This document shows, piece after piece, positions 26,547-34,910 of a DNA stretch of 64,000 nucleotides (the first letter of the stretch is position 1; each line of letters begins with the position of its first letter). Origin of the DNA: Geminicoccus harenae (lineage in GTDB: Bacteria; Pseudomonadota; Alphaproteobacteria; Geminicoccales; Geminicoccaceae); assembly GCF_019800005.1 (NCBI RefSeq), contig NZ_JABGCL010000010.1, forward strand, positions 143,728-207,727, in the 5' to 3' direction. The translations under genes and the position numbers were made by a program. Under the pieces are notes generated by a model that worked only from the letters and a program-made list of their open reading frames with translations, was not told the origin of the DNA and searched no databases.

Positions 26547-26984
26547 ATGCAAGTGACCCGAAGTCTTGCGGTGCTCGTGTCGCTGCTCGTCGCCACGCTC
26601 GCCACCGGAGCCGCCGCCATGGAGCCCTTGGACAGCTATCGCTGGCAGAACCGGGTGCTGGTGCTGTTCGCCAGGTCCGGCGACCCGCAGCTCCAGGCCC
26701 AGCGCGACGAGCTCCTGCCCGTCCGGGATCAGCTCGACGAGCGCGACCTCGTGATCTTCGCCGTGATCGACGGTCGGCGGATCGAGCCGGTCCATGGCCA
26801 GGCACCCGCGGACGATCAGGCAGCCCCGCTGCTGGCCGCGTTCGACCTGCCTGCCGATGCCGGCTTCACCGCACTGCTGGTGGGCAAGGATGGCGGGGTG
26901 AAGTGGCAGGCGAACCGGCCGGCACGGCAGGGGGAGCTGTTCGGCCTGATCGACGCGATGCCGATGCGTCGCAACGAGCGCTGA
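26547..26984 (+). CDS. DUF4174 domain secreted protein
   Basis: This 145-residue protein has a signal peptide (QVTRSLAVLVSLLVATLATGAAA) and a thioredoxin-like DUF4174 domain: YRWQNRVLVLFARSGDPQLQAQRDELLP, then DLVIFAVIDGR, and the conserved end TALLVGKDGGVKWQANRPARQGELFGLIDAMPMRRNE. There is no CXXC pair, so redox activity is unlikely. It is probably periplasmic with unknown function. Its stop is three bases from the stop of the convergent Gre-like gene. Confidence 0.88.
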   Translation: MQVTRSLAVLVSLLVATLATGAAAMEPLDSYRWQNRVLVLFARSGDPQLQAQRDELLPVRDQLDERDLVIFAVIDGRRIEPVHGQAPADDQAAPLLAAFDLPADAGFTALLVGKDGGVKWQANRPARQGELFGLIDAMPMRRNER

Positions 26985-26987
26985 GCC

Positions 26988-27467
26988 TCAGCCCGCTGTG
27001 AGCGGCTCGATCGCCAGGATCTCCAGCTCCGCGTCGCCGAACCGGACGGTCTCGCCCTCCTCCAGCCCGATCAGCGCCTGGGCCAACGGCGCCGTCCAGG
27101 CGATCAGGCCGTCTTCCGGCCGGGTCTCGTCCTCGCCCACCAGCCCCAGCGTCTGCCGGCTGCCGTCCGCGCGCGCCAGCGTCACCCGGCAGCCGAAGCG
27201 GACCTCCTCAGGTCCTGCCGGCGGCGGGGTCACCTCGGCGCTGGCCACCCGTGCCTGCCAGTAGCGCAGCTCCCGGCCGATCCGGGCCTGGGCCGCCCGG
27301 TCATCCGCAGGAGTGGCGGCCTCCTTGCGTCGCCACTCGGCGAGGATCGCCTGGATGCGCTGGTGGCCCCATGGCGTGATCAGGTTGCGGTTCGGGCTGA
27401 TCGGCCGGTCCGGCAGCTCGTCGATGGCGCTGTCGCCGTCCGGCTCCTTCACGAACGCGCGGCTCAT
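26988..27467 (-). CDS. GreA/GreB family elongation factor-like protein
   Basis: This 159-residue protein matches the GreA/GreB architecture. An N-terminal coiled-coil (about residues 35-80: GHQRIQAILAEWRRKEAAT ... IGRELRYWQARVASAEV) is followed by a C-terminal FKBP-like domain with FGCRVTLARADGSRQTLGLVGEDETRPEDGLIAWTAPLAQALIGLEEGETV. The N-terminus resembles the GreB-like variant (SPNRNLITPWGHQRI). It would bind RNA polymerase and modulate transcript cleavage, if functional. It ends beside the convergent DUF4174 gene. Confidence 0.88.
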   Translation of the reverse strand: MSRAFVKEPDGDSAIDELPDRPISPNRNLITPWGHQRIQAILAEWRRKEAATPADDRAAQARIGRELRYWQARVASAEVTPPPAGPEEVRFGCRVTLARADGSRQTLGLVGEDETRPEDGLIAWTAPLAQALIGLEEGETVRFGDAELEILAIEPLTAG

Positions 27468-27561
27468 TTCTTGCCTGCCTGCCCTGCTGCCTGCCCCAAT
27501 GGGAGAGGCTAGACCCGCGGCGACCGCGGGCGCAACCGTCCGGGGCCGGTAGGCCCTGTTG

Positions 27562-27590
27562 TTGAAACTGGCACAAGAATCGTTGTATCT
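27562..27590 (+). promoter_or_regulatory. Promoter of the kinase-aminotransferase pair
   Basis: TTGAAA (27562-27567), a 17-base spacer and GTATCT (27585-27590) form a sigma-70-like promoter 25 bases before the kinase ATG at 27615. No operator-like palindrome is visible in it. Confidence 0.5.
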
Positions 27591-27614
27591 GCCACTATCG
27601 CTCGTGAGGGGTTC

Positions 27615-28598
27615 ATGTACGACGTTGCGTTCCTGGGACGGCTCGAGAACGGCCTGCGCACGGCACTGCCTGGCTGGGGCCTGCCGGGCGACACGAAGCT
27701 GCGCCTGCTGACCATCTCCGAGAACGCCACCTTCCTGGTCGAGCCTCCGGGCGACGCGCCGATCGTCTTCCGCGTGCACCGCCCGGCCTACCATACCGAG
27801 GAGGAGATCCTCTCCGAGCTGGCCTGGATCGGCGCCCTGCGCGCCGACGACGCGGTCGCCACGCCCAGGCCGCTGCCGACCACCGATGGCCGGCTGCTGG
27901 GCTCGTTCGGCGAGGGTACCGACCGCCGCCATGTCGCCGCCTTCGAGTTCATGAGCGGCCAGGAACCTGCGGCATCCGCCGATTCGGTGCCGTGGTTCCG
28001 CCAGCTCGGCGCGATCAGCGCCCGCCTGCACGGCCATACCCGCGCCTGGCAGCGGCCGGGCAGCTTCCGGCGCAAGACCTGGGACTTCGACGCGATGCTC
28101 GGCAGCCGGCCGCTCTGGGGCGACTGGCGGGCCGGGCTGGGGCTCACGCCCGAGGGCCGCGTCCTCCTGGAGCGCACGGCGGACGTGCTGGCCGGCCGCC
28201 TTGCCGCCTACGGTCATGGGCCGGACCGCTTCGGGCTGATCCATGCCGACCTGCGCCTGGCCAATCTCCTGGTGGAAGGCGACCGGCTCGGCATCATCGA
28301 CTTCGACGACTGCGGCTTTTCCTGGTTCATGTACGACTTCGCCGCCGCGGTCAGCTTCTTCGAGGACGATCCGGCGATCCCCGCACTGCAGGCGGCCTGG
28401 ATCGAGGGCTATCGCAGCGTCGCCCCGGTGAGTGCCGAGGATCTGGCGATGATGCCGGTCTTCCTGATGCTGCGCCGGGTGCTGCTGACCGCCTGGATCG
28501 CCTCGCATGCCGAGACCCCGACCGCCCAGGAGATGGGCGTGCCCTATACCGAGGGCACGGTGGCCATGGCCGAACGCTTCCTCACCGAACACGCCTGA
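27615..28598 (+). CDS. APH-type small-molecule kinase
   Basis: This cytoplasmic phosphotransferase of the aminoglycoside/choline kinase fold has 327 residues. The catalytic loop is FGLIHADLRLANLLV (H-x-D-x4-N) and the magnesium site GIIDFDDCGFSWFMYDFAAAV. The N-lobe has FLVEPPGDAPIVFRVHRP. GAGGGG precedes the ATG. A class III aminotransferase follows 19 bases later. This pair parallels hydroxylysine kinase and the phospho-lyases AGXT2L1/AGXT2L2. The likely role is phosphorylation of an amino alcohol such as hydroxylysine or ethanolamine (inference from context), rather than antibiotic resistance. Confidence 0.88.
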   Translation: MYDVAFLGRLENGLRTALPGWGLPGDTKLRLLTISENATFLVEPPGDAPIVFRVHRPAYHTEEEILSELAWIGALRADDAVATPRPLPTTDGRLLGSFGEGTDRRHVAAFEFMSGQEPAASADSVPWFRQLGAISARLHGHTRAWQRPGSFRRKTWDFDAMLGSRPLWGDWRAGLGLTPEGRVLLERTADVLAGRLAAYGHGPDRFGLIHADLRLANLLVEGDRLGIIDFDDCGFSWFMYDFAAAVSFFEDDPAIPALQAAWIEGYRSVAPVSAEDLAMMPVFLMLRRVLLTAWIASHAETPTAQEMGVPYTEGTVAMAERFLTEHA

Positions 28599-28617
28599 CA
28601 TCGCCGGAGAAGACCCC

Positions 28618-29988
28618 GTGCCGGACGCCGAGACCCTTCCCGAGAGCCAGCAGATCCTGACGCTCAACGCCTTCGACGCGCGGCAGGTGGGCGGGCTGCC
28701 GCCTGCCACCGCGGAACTGGTCCAGCGCCGGCAGCAGACCTTCGGCCCGACCTCGGTCCTGTTCTACCAGGAGCCGATGCATGTCGTGTCGGCGGAAGGC
28801 GTGTGGATGACCACGGCGGACGGGCGCCGCTACCTGGACGTCTACAACAACGTCCCCTCGGTCGGGCACTGCCACCCGCGCGTGGTGGAGGCGATCGCCA
28901 GCCAAGCGGCGACGCTCAACACCCACACCCGCTATCTCTACGACGTCATCCACACTTATGCCGAACGGCTGCTCGCCACCTACCCGGCCGGGCTGGACAA
29001 GGTGACCTTCACCTGCACCGGCAGCGAGAGCAACGACCTGGCCCTGCGCATCGCCGCCGCGGCCACCGGCAAGCGCGGCATCGTGGTCACCGACAACGCC
29101 TATCACGGCAACACGCTGGCGGTGACCGAGGTCTCGCCCTCCTCGATGCCCGGCAAGCCCCTGCCGCCGCATGTCCGGGTGGTGCGGGCCCCGGACGTCT
29201 ATCATGCGCCCGCCGACGATCTGGGCCAGCGCTTCGCCGCCGAGTTGCAGGAGGCGATCGACAGCCTGGAAGAGTCCGGCTTCGGCTTTGCCGCCTTCCT
29301 GGCCGACACGATCTTCTCCAGCGACGGCATCTATGCCGATCCTGTGGGCTTCCTGAAGCCGGCGATCGAGGCGGTGCACCGGGCGGGCGGCCTGTTCATC
29401 GCGGATGAGGTCCAGCCGGGCTTCGGGCGGACCGGGGACGCGATGTGGGGCTTCATGCGCCATGGCGTCCTCCCGGACATCGTCACCATGGGCAAGCCCA
29501 TGGGCAACGGCTTCCCGATGGGCGGGGTCGTGTCGCGCAGCGAGCTGCTGGAAGCCTTCACCAGGAGTGTCGGCTACTTCAACACGTTCGGCGGCAACCC
29601 GGTGGCCGCGGCGGCGGGGCTGGCCGTGCTCGACGTGATCCGGGACGAGCAGCTCGTCGAGAACGCGGCCGCGGTCGGCCGCCACCTGCGCGACGGCCTG
29701 CGGGGGCTTGCCGGCAACGGCCATCCGGAGATCGGCGACGTGCGCGGCGCCGGGCTGTATGTCGGGGTCGAGTTCGTGCGCGACCCGCTCACCCGCCAGC
29801 CGGCCCCGGAGCTCGCGACGCGGGTGATCAACGGGCTGCATCGCAAGCAGATCCTGATCGGCGCTGCCGGCCGGCACGGCAATGTCCTGAAGATCCGGCC
29901 GCCACTGGCCTTCTCGAACGACAACGCGGATCAACTGGTCTCGGCACTGGGTGAGGTGCTGGAGGAAGCGCCCGCTCCCTCGAGGTGA
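28618..29988 (+). CDS. Class III PLP aminotransferase or amino-alcohol phospho-lyase
   Basis: This 456-residue enzyme of the ornithine/GABA aminotransferase fold starts at GTG 28618 with GGAGAAG seven bases upstream. PLP-binding features are TCTGSESNDLALRIA, the aspartate in FIADEVQPGFGRTG and the lysine in IVTMGKPMGNGFPMGG. The start of the protein (RRQQTFGPTSVLFYQEPMHVVSAEGVWM, with NNVPSVGHCHPRVVEA) resembles the AGXT2L subgroup, some of which are ethanolamine-phosphate or phosphohydroxylysine phospho-lyases rather than transaminases. Adjacency to the kinase supports phospho-lyase activity (inference). A 230-base gap follows. Confidence 0.9.
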   Translation: MPDAETLPESQQILTLNAFDARQVGGLPPATAELVQRRQQTFGPTSVLFYQEPMHVVSAEGVWMTTADGRRYLDVYNNVPSVGHCHPRVVEAIASQAATLNTHTRYLYDVIHTYAERLLATYPAGLDKVTFTCTGSESNDLALRIAAAATGKRGIVVTDNAYHGNTLAVTEVSPSSMPGKPLPPHVRVVRAPDVYHAPADDLGQRFAAELQEAIDSLEESGFGFAAFLADTIFSSDGIYADPVGFLKPAIEAVHRAGGLFIADEVQPGFGRTGDAMWGFMRHGVLPDIVTMGKPMGNGFPMGGVVSRSELLEAFTRSVGYFNTFGGNPVAAAAGLAVLDVIRDEQLVENAAAVGRHLRDGLRGLAGNGHPEIGDVRGAGLYVGVEFVRDPLTRQPAPELATRVINGLHRKQILIGAAGRHGNVLKIRPPLAFSNDNADQLVSALGEVLEEAPAPSR

Positions 29989-30148
29989 CGCAGATCACCG
30001 AGCATTCGTCCGATCCGGGATAAGTTCCGGGGCGTGGGGCAGGATCACCCGCCCGGCCGTTTCCCCCGCGGCCGCCGGAACGACATCGCAGGTATTTTCC
30101 CGCTGTCCGGATAGTCTCGTCGCGATCCTGCCCCTCCTTTCCCAGCAG

Positions 30149-30170
30149 CGGCCGGCATGCATGCCGGCCG
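30149..30170. repeat. 22-bp perfect palindrome upstream of the peroxidase gene
   Basis: The 11-base half CGGCCGGCATG is followed immediately by its exact reverse complement. It lies 49 bases before the peroxidase start. It might be a terminator of upstream transcription or an operator. The remaining part of the 230-base gap (29989-30218) holds nothing else recognisable. Confidence 0.5.
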
Positions 30171-30218
30171 GGACAGGGCCTGCGGCAGTTCCCCGATCAT
30201 CGCAACGAGGAAACGGAC

Positions 30219-31697
30219 ATGCACGGTTTTGCCGATCGCGGCCTTGATGCGCCGCGTGGTCGCTTCGCCTCCACCGGCCGGTTCGGCCGGATGTTCCCGG
30301 AACTGCGCTCGTTGCGCGACTTCGCGCCCGGCCCTGCCGAGCTCGGCCGGGCGGGCGGCGCCATGGATGGCGGCAACCCGCCACCCACCGACACCTCGCA
30401 GAACAATCCCCGGATCAAGGCCGGCTACACCTTTCTCGGCCAGTTCATCGACCACGACCTGACGCTGGATGCCACCTCCATCCTGGAGCAGCAGGTCGAC
30501 GTGAACGCCACCCACAATTTCCGCACGCCGGCGCTGGAGCTGGATTCGGTCTATGGGCTGGGCCCGGCCGTGCAGCCCTTCCTCTACGACCGCGCCAAGC
30601 CGTTCCACCTGCTCGTCTCGGAGGACGAAGGCGACCTGCCGCGCAACCGCCAGGGCACCGCGATCATCGGTGACCCGCGCAACGACGAGAACGTCATCGT
30701 CTCCCAGCTCCACCTCCTGTTCCTGAAGTTCCACAACAAGGTGCTGGACGACCATACCGACCCGGCACTCGGTGGCCGGGAGCGGTTCGAGGCGGCGCAG
30801 AAGCTGGTCCGCTGGCATTACCAGTGGATCGTGCTGCACGAGTTCCTGGCCCGCACCGTGGGTACCCATCAGGTCGGGCGGGCCCTGGCGGATCCGGCCT
30901 TCCTCTACCCGGGCGAGCCGTTCATGCCGGTGGAGTTCAGCGTCGCCGCCTACCGGCTGGGCCACAGCCAGGTGCGCCCGGGCTACCTGCTGGGCCCCGA
31001 CCGGGCAGCCGCCCTGTTCCCGGACGATCCGTCCGCCCAGGAGGCGGTGACCGACCTGCGCGGCGGGCGGCCGGTGCCGCCCGAGCTGCGCATCGACTGG
31101 CAGGCCTTCTTCGGGCCGGATGCCCAGCCCAGCAAGTTCCTGGACACGCGGATCTCGACCGTGCTGCTGCGCCTGCCGGACGGGGTCGTGCCGCCCGGCA
31201 CGCCGGACGCGTTCCGCTCGCTGGCGACCCGCAACCTGCAGCGCGGCCTGGACCTGCGCCTGCCGTCCGGCCAGGACGTCGCCGCCTATCTCTGCCAGCC
31301 TGCCCTGAGTGACGCCGAGCTCTGGCAGGGCGTCCAGGGCGGACACGGCCCGGCACCGTTGTGGTTCTACATTCTGCGCGAGGCGGAGCAGCGGGCTGGT
31401 GGCCAGCGGCTCGCCGGCGTGGGAGCCGAGATCGTCGCCCGGACCTTCGTGGCGCTGCTCCTGGCCGACCGGGCCTCGTTCCTGGCCCAGGACCCGCGCT
31501 GGACGCCGACCCTGCCCTCCCGCCATGCCGGCCGGTTCACCATGACCGATCTCGTCAACCTGACGCTCGGCACGAGCCTCGAATCCGAGGATGTCTCGGC
31601 CCTGCCCGGCGACGACGCCGCGATGCCGGCCGAGCCGCCGGCGCATCAGCGGTGGCAATGGCCGGGCGGCAACGGCCAGCGCAGCCGCGCCGCCTGA
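30219..31697 (+). CDS. Animal-type heme peroxidase
   Basis: This 492-residue member of the peroxidase-cyclooxygenase superfamily shows key residues: distal His79 with calcium-binding Asp80 in GQFIDHDLTLD, catalytic Arg154 in GDPRNDENVIVSQLHLLFLKFHN, and the proximal heme ligand His249 in AYRLGHSQVRPGY. Relatives oxidise halides, thiocyanate or organic compounds with hydrogen peroxide. There is no signal peptide, so it is cytoplasmic or exported by a non-classical route. GAGGAAACGGAC precedes the ATG. It stands alone between two long palindromes. The physiological substrate is unknown. Confidence 0.93.
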   Translation: MHGFADRGLDAPRGRFASTGRFGRMFPELRSLRDFAPGPAELGRAGGAMDGGNPPPTDTSQNNPRIKAGYTFLGQFIDHDLTLDATSILEQQVDVNATHNFRTPALELDSVYGLGPAVQPFLYDRAKPFHLLVSEDEGDLPRNRQGTAIIGDPRNDENVIVSQLHLLFLKFHNKVLDDHTDPALGGRERFEAAQKLVRWHYQWIVLHEFLARTVGTHQVGRALADPAFLYPGEPFMPVEFSVAAYRLGHSQVRPGYLLGPDRAAALFPDDPSAQEAVTDLRGGRPVPPELRIDWQAFFGPDAQPSKFLDTRISTVLLRLPDGVVPPGTPDAFRSLATRNLQRGLDLRLPSGQDVAAYLCQPALSDAELWQGVQGGHGPAPLWFYILREAEQRAGGQRLAGVGAEIVARTFVALLLADRASFLAQDPRWTPTLPSRHAGRFTMTDLVNLTLGTSLESEDVSALPGDDAAMPAEPPAHQRWQWPGGNGQRSRAA

Positions 31698-31717
31698 CGT
31701 CCGCCTGCCGGAGTGCC

Positions 31718-31747
31718 GCGAGCCGATGCCCCGGGGCATCGGCTCGC
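31718..31747 (+). terminator. 30-bp perfect palindrome, terminator of the peroxidase gene
   Basis: The half GCGAGCCGATGCCCC is followed without spacer by its reverse complement, ending at 31747. The hairpin starts 21 bases after the peroxidase stop. It lacks a T-tract, as do the other terminators in this window. Confidence 0.65.
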
Positions 31748-31824
31748 CTGGCCTATTCCGCCATTGACGCGGCCACCCTCCCGGCGGTGATCTCCCGCCG
31801 GTCCGGACCATGGGAGGAGCCGCA

Positions 31825-32949
31825 GTGAAGATCCGCGCAGCAGTCCTGCACGAGGCACCCAAGGCCCCTCCGTTCGCGGCCTCGCGCCCGCTTGCGATCG
31901 AGACGGTCGAGCTGGCGCCGCCTGGGCTTGGCGAGGTGCTGGTGCGGATCGGTGCCGCGGGCCTCTGTCACTCCGACCTGTCGGTGATCAACGGCGACCG
32001 GCCCCGGCCCGTGCCGATGGTGCTGGGGCACGAGGCGTCGGGCGTGGTGGAGCGATGCGGCGCCGGGGTCGACGACCTGGTGCCGGGCGATCACGTGATC
32101 ATGGTGTTCGTGCCGTCCTGCGGGCACTGCACCTGCTGCAGCGAGGGTCGCCCGGCCCTATGCGAGCCGGGCAACGCCAGCAACGGCCAGGGCAGCCTCC
32201 TGTCCGGCGAGCGGCGCCTGTCCCTGGGCGGCCAGCCGGTCCACCACCATATCGGCGTGTCCGCCTTTGCCGAGCATGCGGTCGTGTCGCGCCGCTCGCT
32301 GGTCAAGGTCGACCGCGAACTGCCCCTGGAGATCGCCGCCCTGTTCGGCTGCGCGGTGCTGACCGGCGTCGGTGCCGTCGCTAATACCGCGCGGATCCGG
32401 GCAGGCGAGACCGTGGCGGTGGTGGGTCTCGGCGGGGTCGGGCTCAGCGCCGTGCTGGGTGCCCTGGCCGCGGGTGCGGCGCAGGTGATTGCGGTCGACC
32501 TCGCCCAGGACAAGCTGGCGCTCGCCCGTGACCTCGGTGCCACCGACACCTTCAATGCCGGCGATCCCGGTGTCGTCGATGCGGTGCGCGCTGCCACCGG
32601 CGGCGGCGTCGACCACGCACTCGAGATGGCGGGCTCGGCCAGGGCCCTGGAATTGGCCTTCGACCTCACGCGCCGCGGCGGCGTCACCACCACGGCCGGC
32701 CTCGCCAACCCGGCCGCCCGCTTCCCGCTCAACCCCGTGCGCCTGGTCGCCGAGGAGCGCACGCTGCGCGGCAGCTATGTCGGCAGCTGCATCCCCAGCC
32801 GCGACATCCCACGGTTCGTTTCGCTCTATCGGGCCGGCCGCCTGCCGGTCGACCGCCTGCTGACCAGCCGGGGCCGCCTCGCCGACATCAACGAAGGCTT
32901 CGACCTCTTGGCCTCGGGCCAGACCATCCGCCATGTCATCACGCCCTGA
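31825..32949 (+). CDS. Zinc-dependent alcohol dehydrogenase (class III-like)
   Basis: This NAD(P)-dependent MDR alcohol dehydrogenase has 374 residues. The catalytic zinc site is GLCHSDL plus GHEASGVV. The structural zinc cysteines are all present in CGHCTCCSEGRPALC. The Rossmann motif is VAVVGLGGVGLSAV. A GTG start at 31825 follows GGGAGGAG with good spacing and is preferred over the ATG at 31810. It is similar in layout to AdhC/FrmA-type enzymes, but with no formaldehyde-detoxification partner nearby. It converges on the ABC ATPase gene with a seven-base gap. Confidence 0.9.
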   Translation: MKIRAAVLHEAPKAPPFAASRPLAIETVELAPPGLGEVLVRIGAAGLCHSDLSVINGDRPRPVPMVLGHEASGVVERCGAGVDDLVPGDHVIMVFVPSCGHCTCCSEGRPALCEPGNASNGQGSLLSGERRLSLGGQPVHHHIGVSAFAEHAVVSRRSLVKVDRELPLEIAALFGCAVLTGVGAVANTARIRAGETVAVVGLGGVGLSAVLGALAAGAAQVIAVDLAQDKLALARDLGATDTFNAGDPGVVDAVRAATGGGVDHALEMAGSARALELAFDLTRRGGVTTTAGLANPAARFPLNPVRLVAEERTLRGSYVGSCIPSRDIPRFVSLYRAGRLPVDRLLTSRGRLADINEGFDLLASGQTIRHVITP

Positions 32950-32956
32950 CCTTGCG

Positions 32957-34009
32957 TCACGGCCAGTCGATGCGCGCGCCCGAGCCGTCGAAGACATGGC
33001 TCCGGCGTGGCTGCGGGCGAAGCTGCACGCTGTCGCCGGGCCGGAGGTCGGACTTGTCCCGCTGCTCGACGGTCAGGAGGTCGGTCAGGCCCTCAATGCG
33101 CAGGTGGACCAGGCTGACATTGCCCAACTGCTCGACCAGCACGACCTCCGCCGGCACCGCACCTTCAGTCGGCGAAGCGTGAATCTCGAACCCGTCCGGC
33201 CGCACACCCAGCGTCGCGGCCTGCCTTGGCGGCGCCAGGAGTTCCAGCCACGGCGCCACTTGGCCCCCAGTGCCATCCAGCGGCACGAAGTTCATGCGCG
33301 GCTGGCCCAGGAAGCCCGCGACGAAGCGGTTGGCGGGACGCTCGTAGAGTTCCAGCGGTGCGCCCTGCTGCTCGATCCGGCCGCCGTTGAGCACCACGAT
33401 CCGCTCGGCCAGCGTCATCGCCTCGACCTGGTCGTGGGTGACGTAGATCATGGTGGTATCGAGCTGGCGGTGCAGCCGGGCGATCTCGACCCGCATCTGC
33501 GCGCGCAGGCCGGCATCGAGGTTGGACAGCGGTTCGTCGAACAGGAACACGTCCGGCTCGCGGGTGATCGCCCGGCCGATCGCGACCCGCTGGCGCTGTC
33601 CGCCCGAGAGTTCCTTCGGCCGGCGGTCGAGCAGGCCCTCGAGCTGGAGCGTGGCCGCTGCCGTCCGCACCCGCCGTTCGATCTCCCCCCGGTCCGTGCC
33701 CAGCATGCGCAGGGCAAAGCCCATGTTCTCCCGCACGGTCATGTGCGGGTAGAGCGCGTAGGACTGGAACACCATGGCGATGCCGCGGTCGGCCGCGGCC
33801 ACCTGGTTGGCGGGGCGCCCGCCGATCAGGAGCTCGCCGGCGCTGATCGATTCCAGCCCGGCGATCATCCGCAGGAGGGTGGACTTGCCGCAGCCCGAGG
33901 GGCCCACGAACACGACCAGCTCGCGGTCCCGGATCGACAGGTCGACGCCCTCCACCGCGGTGAAGGCGCCAAAGCGCTTGGTGACGTTCCTGAGCTCGAC
34001 CGATGCCAC
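32957..34009 (-). CDS. Maltose-type sugar ABC transporter ATP-binding protein (UgpC/MalK family)
   Basis: This ATPase of a CUT1 importer has 350 residues. Walker A is GPSGCGKST (about residue 36), the Q-loop FQSYALYPHMTV, the signature LSGGQRQRVAIGRAI, Walker B VFLFDEPLSNLD and the H-loop YVTHDQVEAM. A C-terminal TOBE/OB region spans about residues 240-350. The start is GTG at 34009, directly at the conserved VELRNVTKRFG segment, seven bases after the permease stop. It is the last gene of the binding protein-permease-permease-ATPase operon. Confidence 0.94.
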   Translation of the reverse strand: MASVELRNVTKRFGAFTAVEGVDLSIRDRELVVFVGPSGCGKSTLLRMIAGLESISAGELLIGGRPANQVAAADRGIAMVFQSYALYPHMTVRENMGFALRMLGTDRGEIERRVRTAAATLQLEGLLDRRPKELSGGQRQRVAIGRAITREPDVFLFDEPLSNLDAGLRAQMRVEIARLHRQLDTTMIYVTHDQVEAMTLAERIVVLNGGRIEQQGAPLELYERPANRFVAGFLGQPRMNFVPLDGTGGQVAPWLELLAPPRQAATLGVRPDGFEIHASPTEGAVPAEVVLVEQLGNVSLVHLRIEGLTDLLTVEQRDKSDLRPGDSVQLRPQPRRSHVFDGSGARIDWP

Positions 34010-34016
34010 CGCTACG

Positions 34017-34910
34017 TCATCCCTTGACCGAGCCGCTGAGCAGCCCTTCGACCACGAACCGCCAGACCAGCACCACCAGCACCAGCGTGGGCACGATCGC
34101 GATGAAGATGGCGGTGTTGAGCAGGCTCCACGACACGTCGGTGTTGCGTGCCAGCGCCGCCATCACCACCGAGACCGGCCGGGCACCCGCGTCGCCCGAG
34201 AGCACCATCGCGAACATGTACTCGGAATAGGAGAGCATGAAGGCGAACAGGCCGGTGGCGCCGATCGATGGCAGCGCCAGCGGCAGGGCGATCCGCCAGA
34301 AGGCCTGGAAGCGGCTGCAATGGTCCAGCGTGGCGGCCTCGAACAGCTCGGCCGGCATCTTGCGGAAGAACACGGACAGGATCAGCACGGTGAATGGCAG
34401 CGCCCTGGCCGTGTGCACCAGGATGATGCCGGTGCGGGTGCCGAGCAGGCCCATGGACTGGAGCATGATGTAGATGGGCGTGACCAGTGCCACGGCCGGC
34501 ACGAGCGGGCTCAGGATCAGGAACAGGAAGGACAGTTTCTTGCCCGGGAACAGGTAGCGGGCGAACAGAAAGGCGGCGGGCGCACCCAGGAGGATGTTCA
34601 GGACCATCGCGGAGAGCGCGATGATCCCGCTGTTGACCAGGCTCGCCGGCACCTGCCGGGCGGCATCCGAGATCATCGCCCGGTTGGCGTTCTCCGCCTG
34701 ATAGGCCTGCGGCAGCTCGCCGGTGAACACGTAGCGGTAGCCGTCGAAGTTCAGCCCCTCGGCGAACAGGCTCTTGCCCTGGTCGAGCAGCACCCGGTCG
34801 GGAATCAGGCTGCCGAGCAGGGACAGAAGGACCGGCCCGCCGGTGAACAGCAGGATCAGGGCCGCGAACAGCCCGGTCGTCCAGGGGTTCGCCCGGCCCG
34901 CCATCGTCAC
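34017..34910 (-). CDS. Maltose-type ABC transporter permease (MalG family)
   Basis: This 297-residue membrane protein has six predicted helices and the cytoplasmic EAA loop AATLDHCSRFQAFWRIALPLALP that docks onto the ATPase. A long periplasmic segment follows helix 1 (residues about 35-85). Its ATG overlaps the stop of the upstream permease (ATGA). It is part of the CUT1 importer whose substrate may be linked to the divergent creatininase and MocA-like genes. Confidence 0.92.
   Translation of the reverse strand: MTMAGRANPWTTGLFAALILLFTGGPVLLSLLGSLIPDRVLLDQGKSLFAEGLNFDGYRYVFTGELPQAYQAENANRAMISDAARQVPASLVNSGIIALSAMVLNILLGAPAAFLFARYLFPGKKLSFLFLILSPLVPAVALVTPIYIMLQSMGLLGTRTGIILVHTARALPFTVLILSVFFRKMPAELFEAATLDHCSRFQAFWRIALPLALPSIGATGLFAFMLSYSEYMFAMVLSGDAGARPVSVVMAALARNTDVSWSLLNTAIFIAIVPTLVLVVLVWRFVVEGLLSGSVKG

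Noticed and set aside
27615..28598. Aminoglycoside resistance kinase
   Set aside because: The fold fits, but coupling to an AGXT2L-like PLP enzyme and the lack of any resistance context favour a metabolic kinase.
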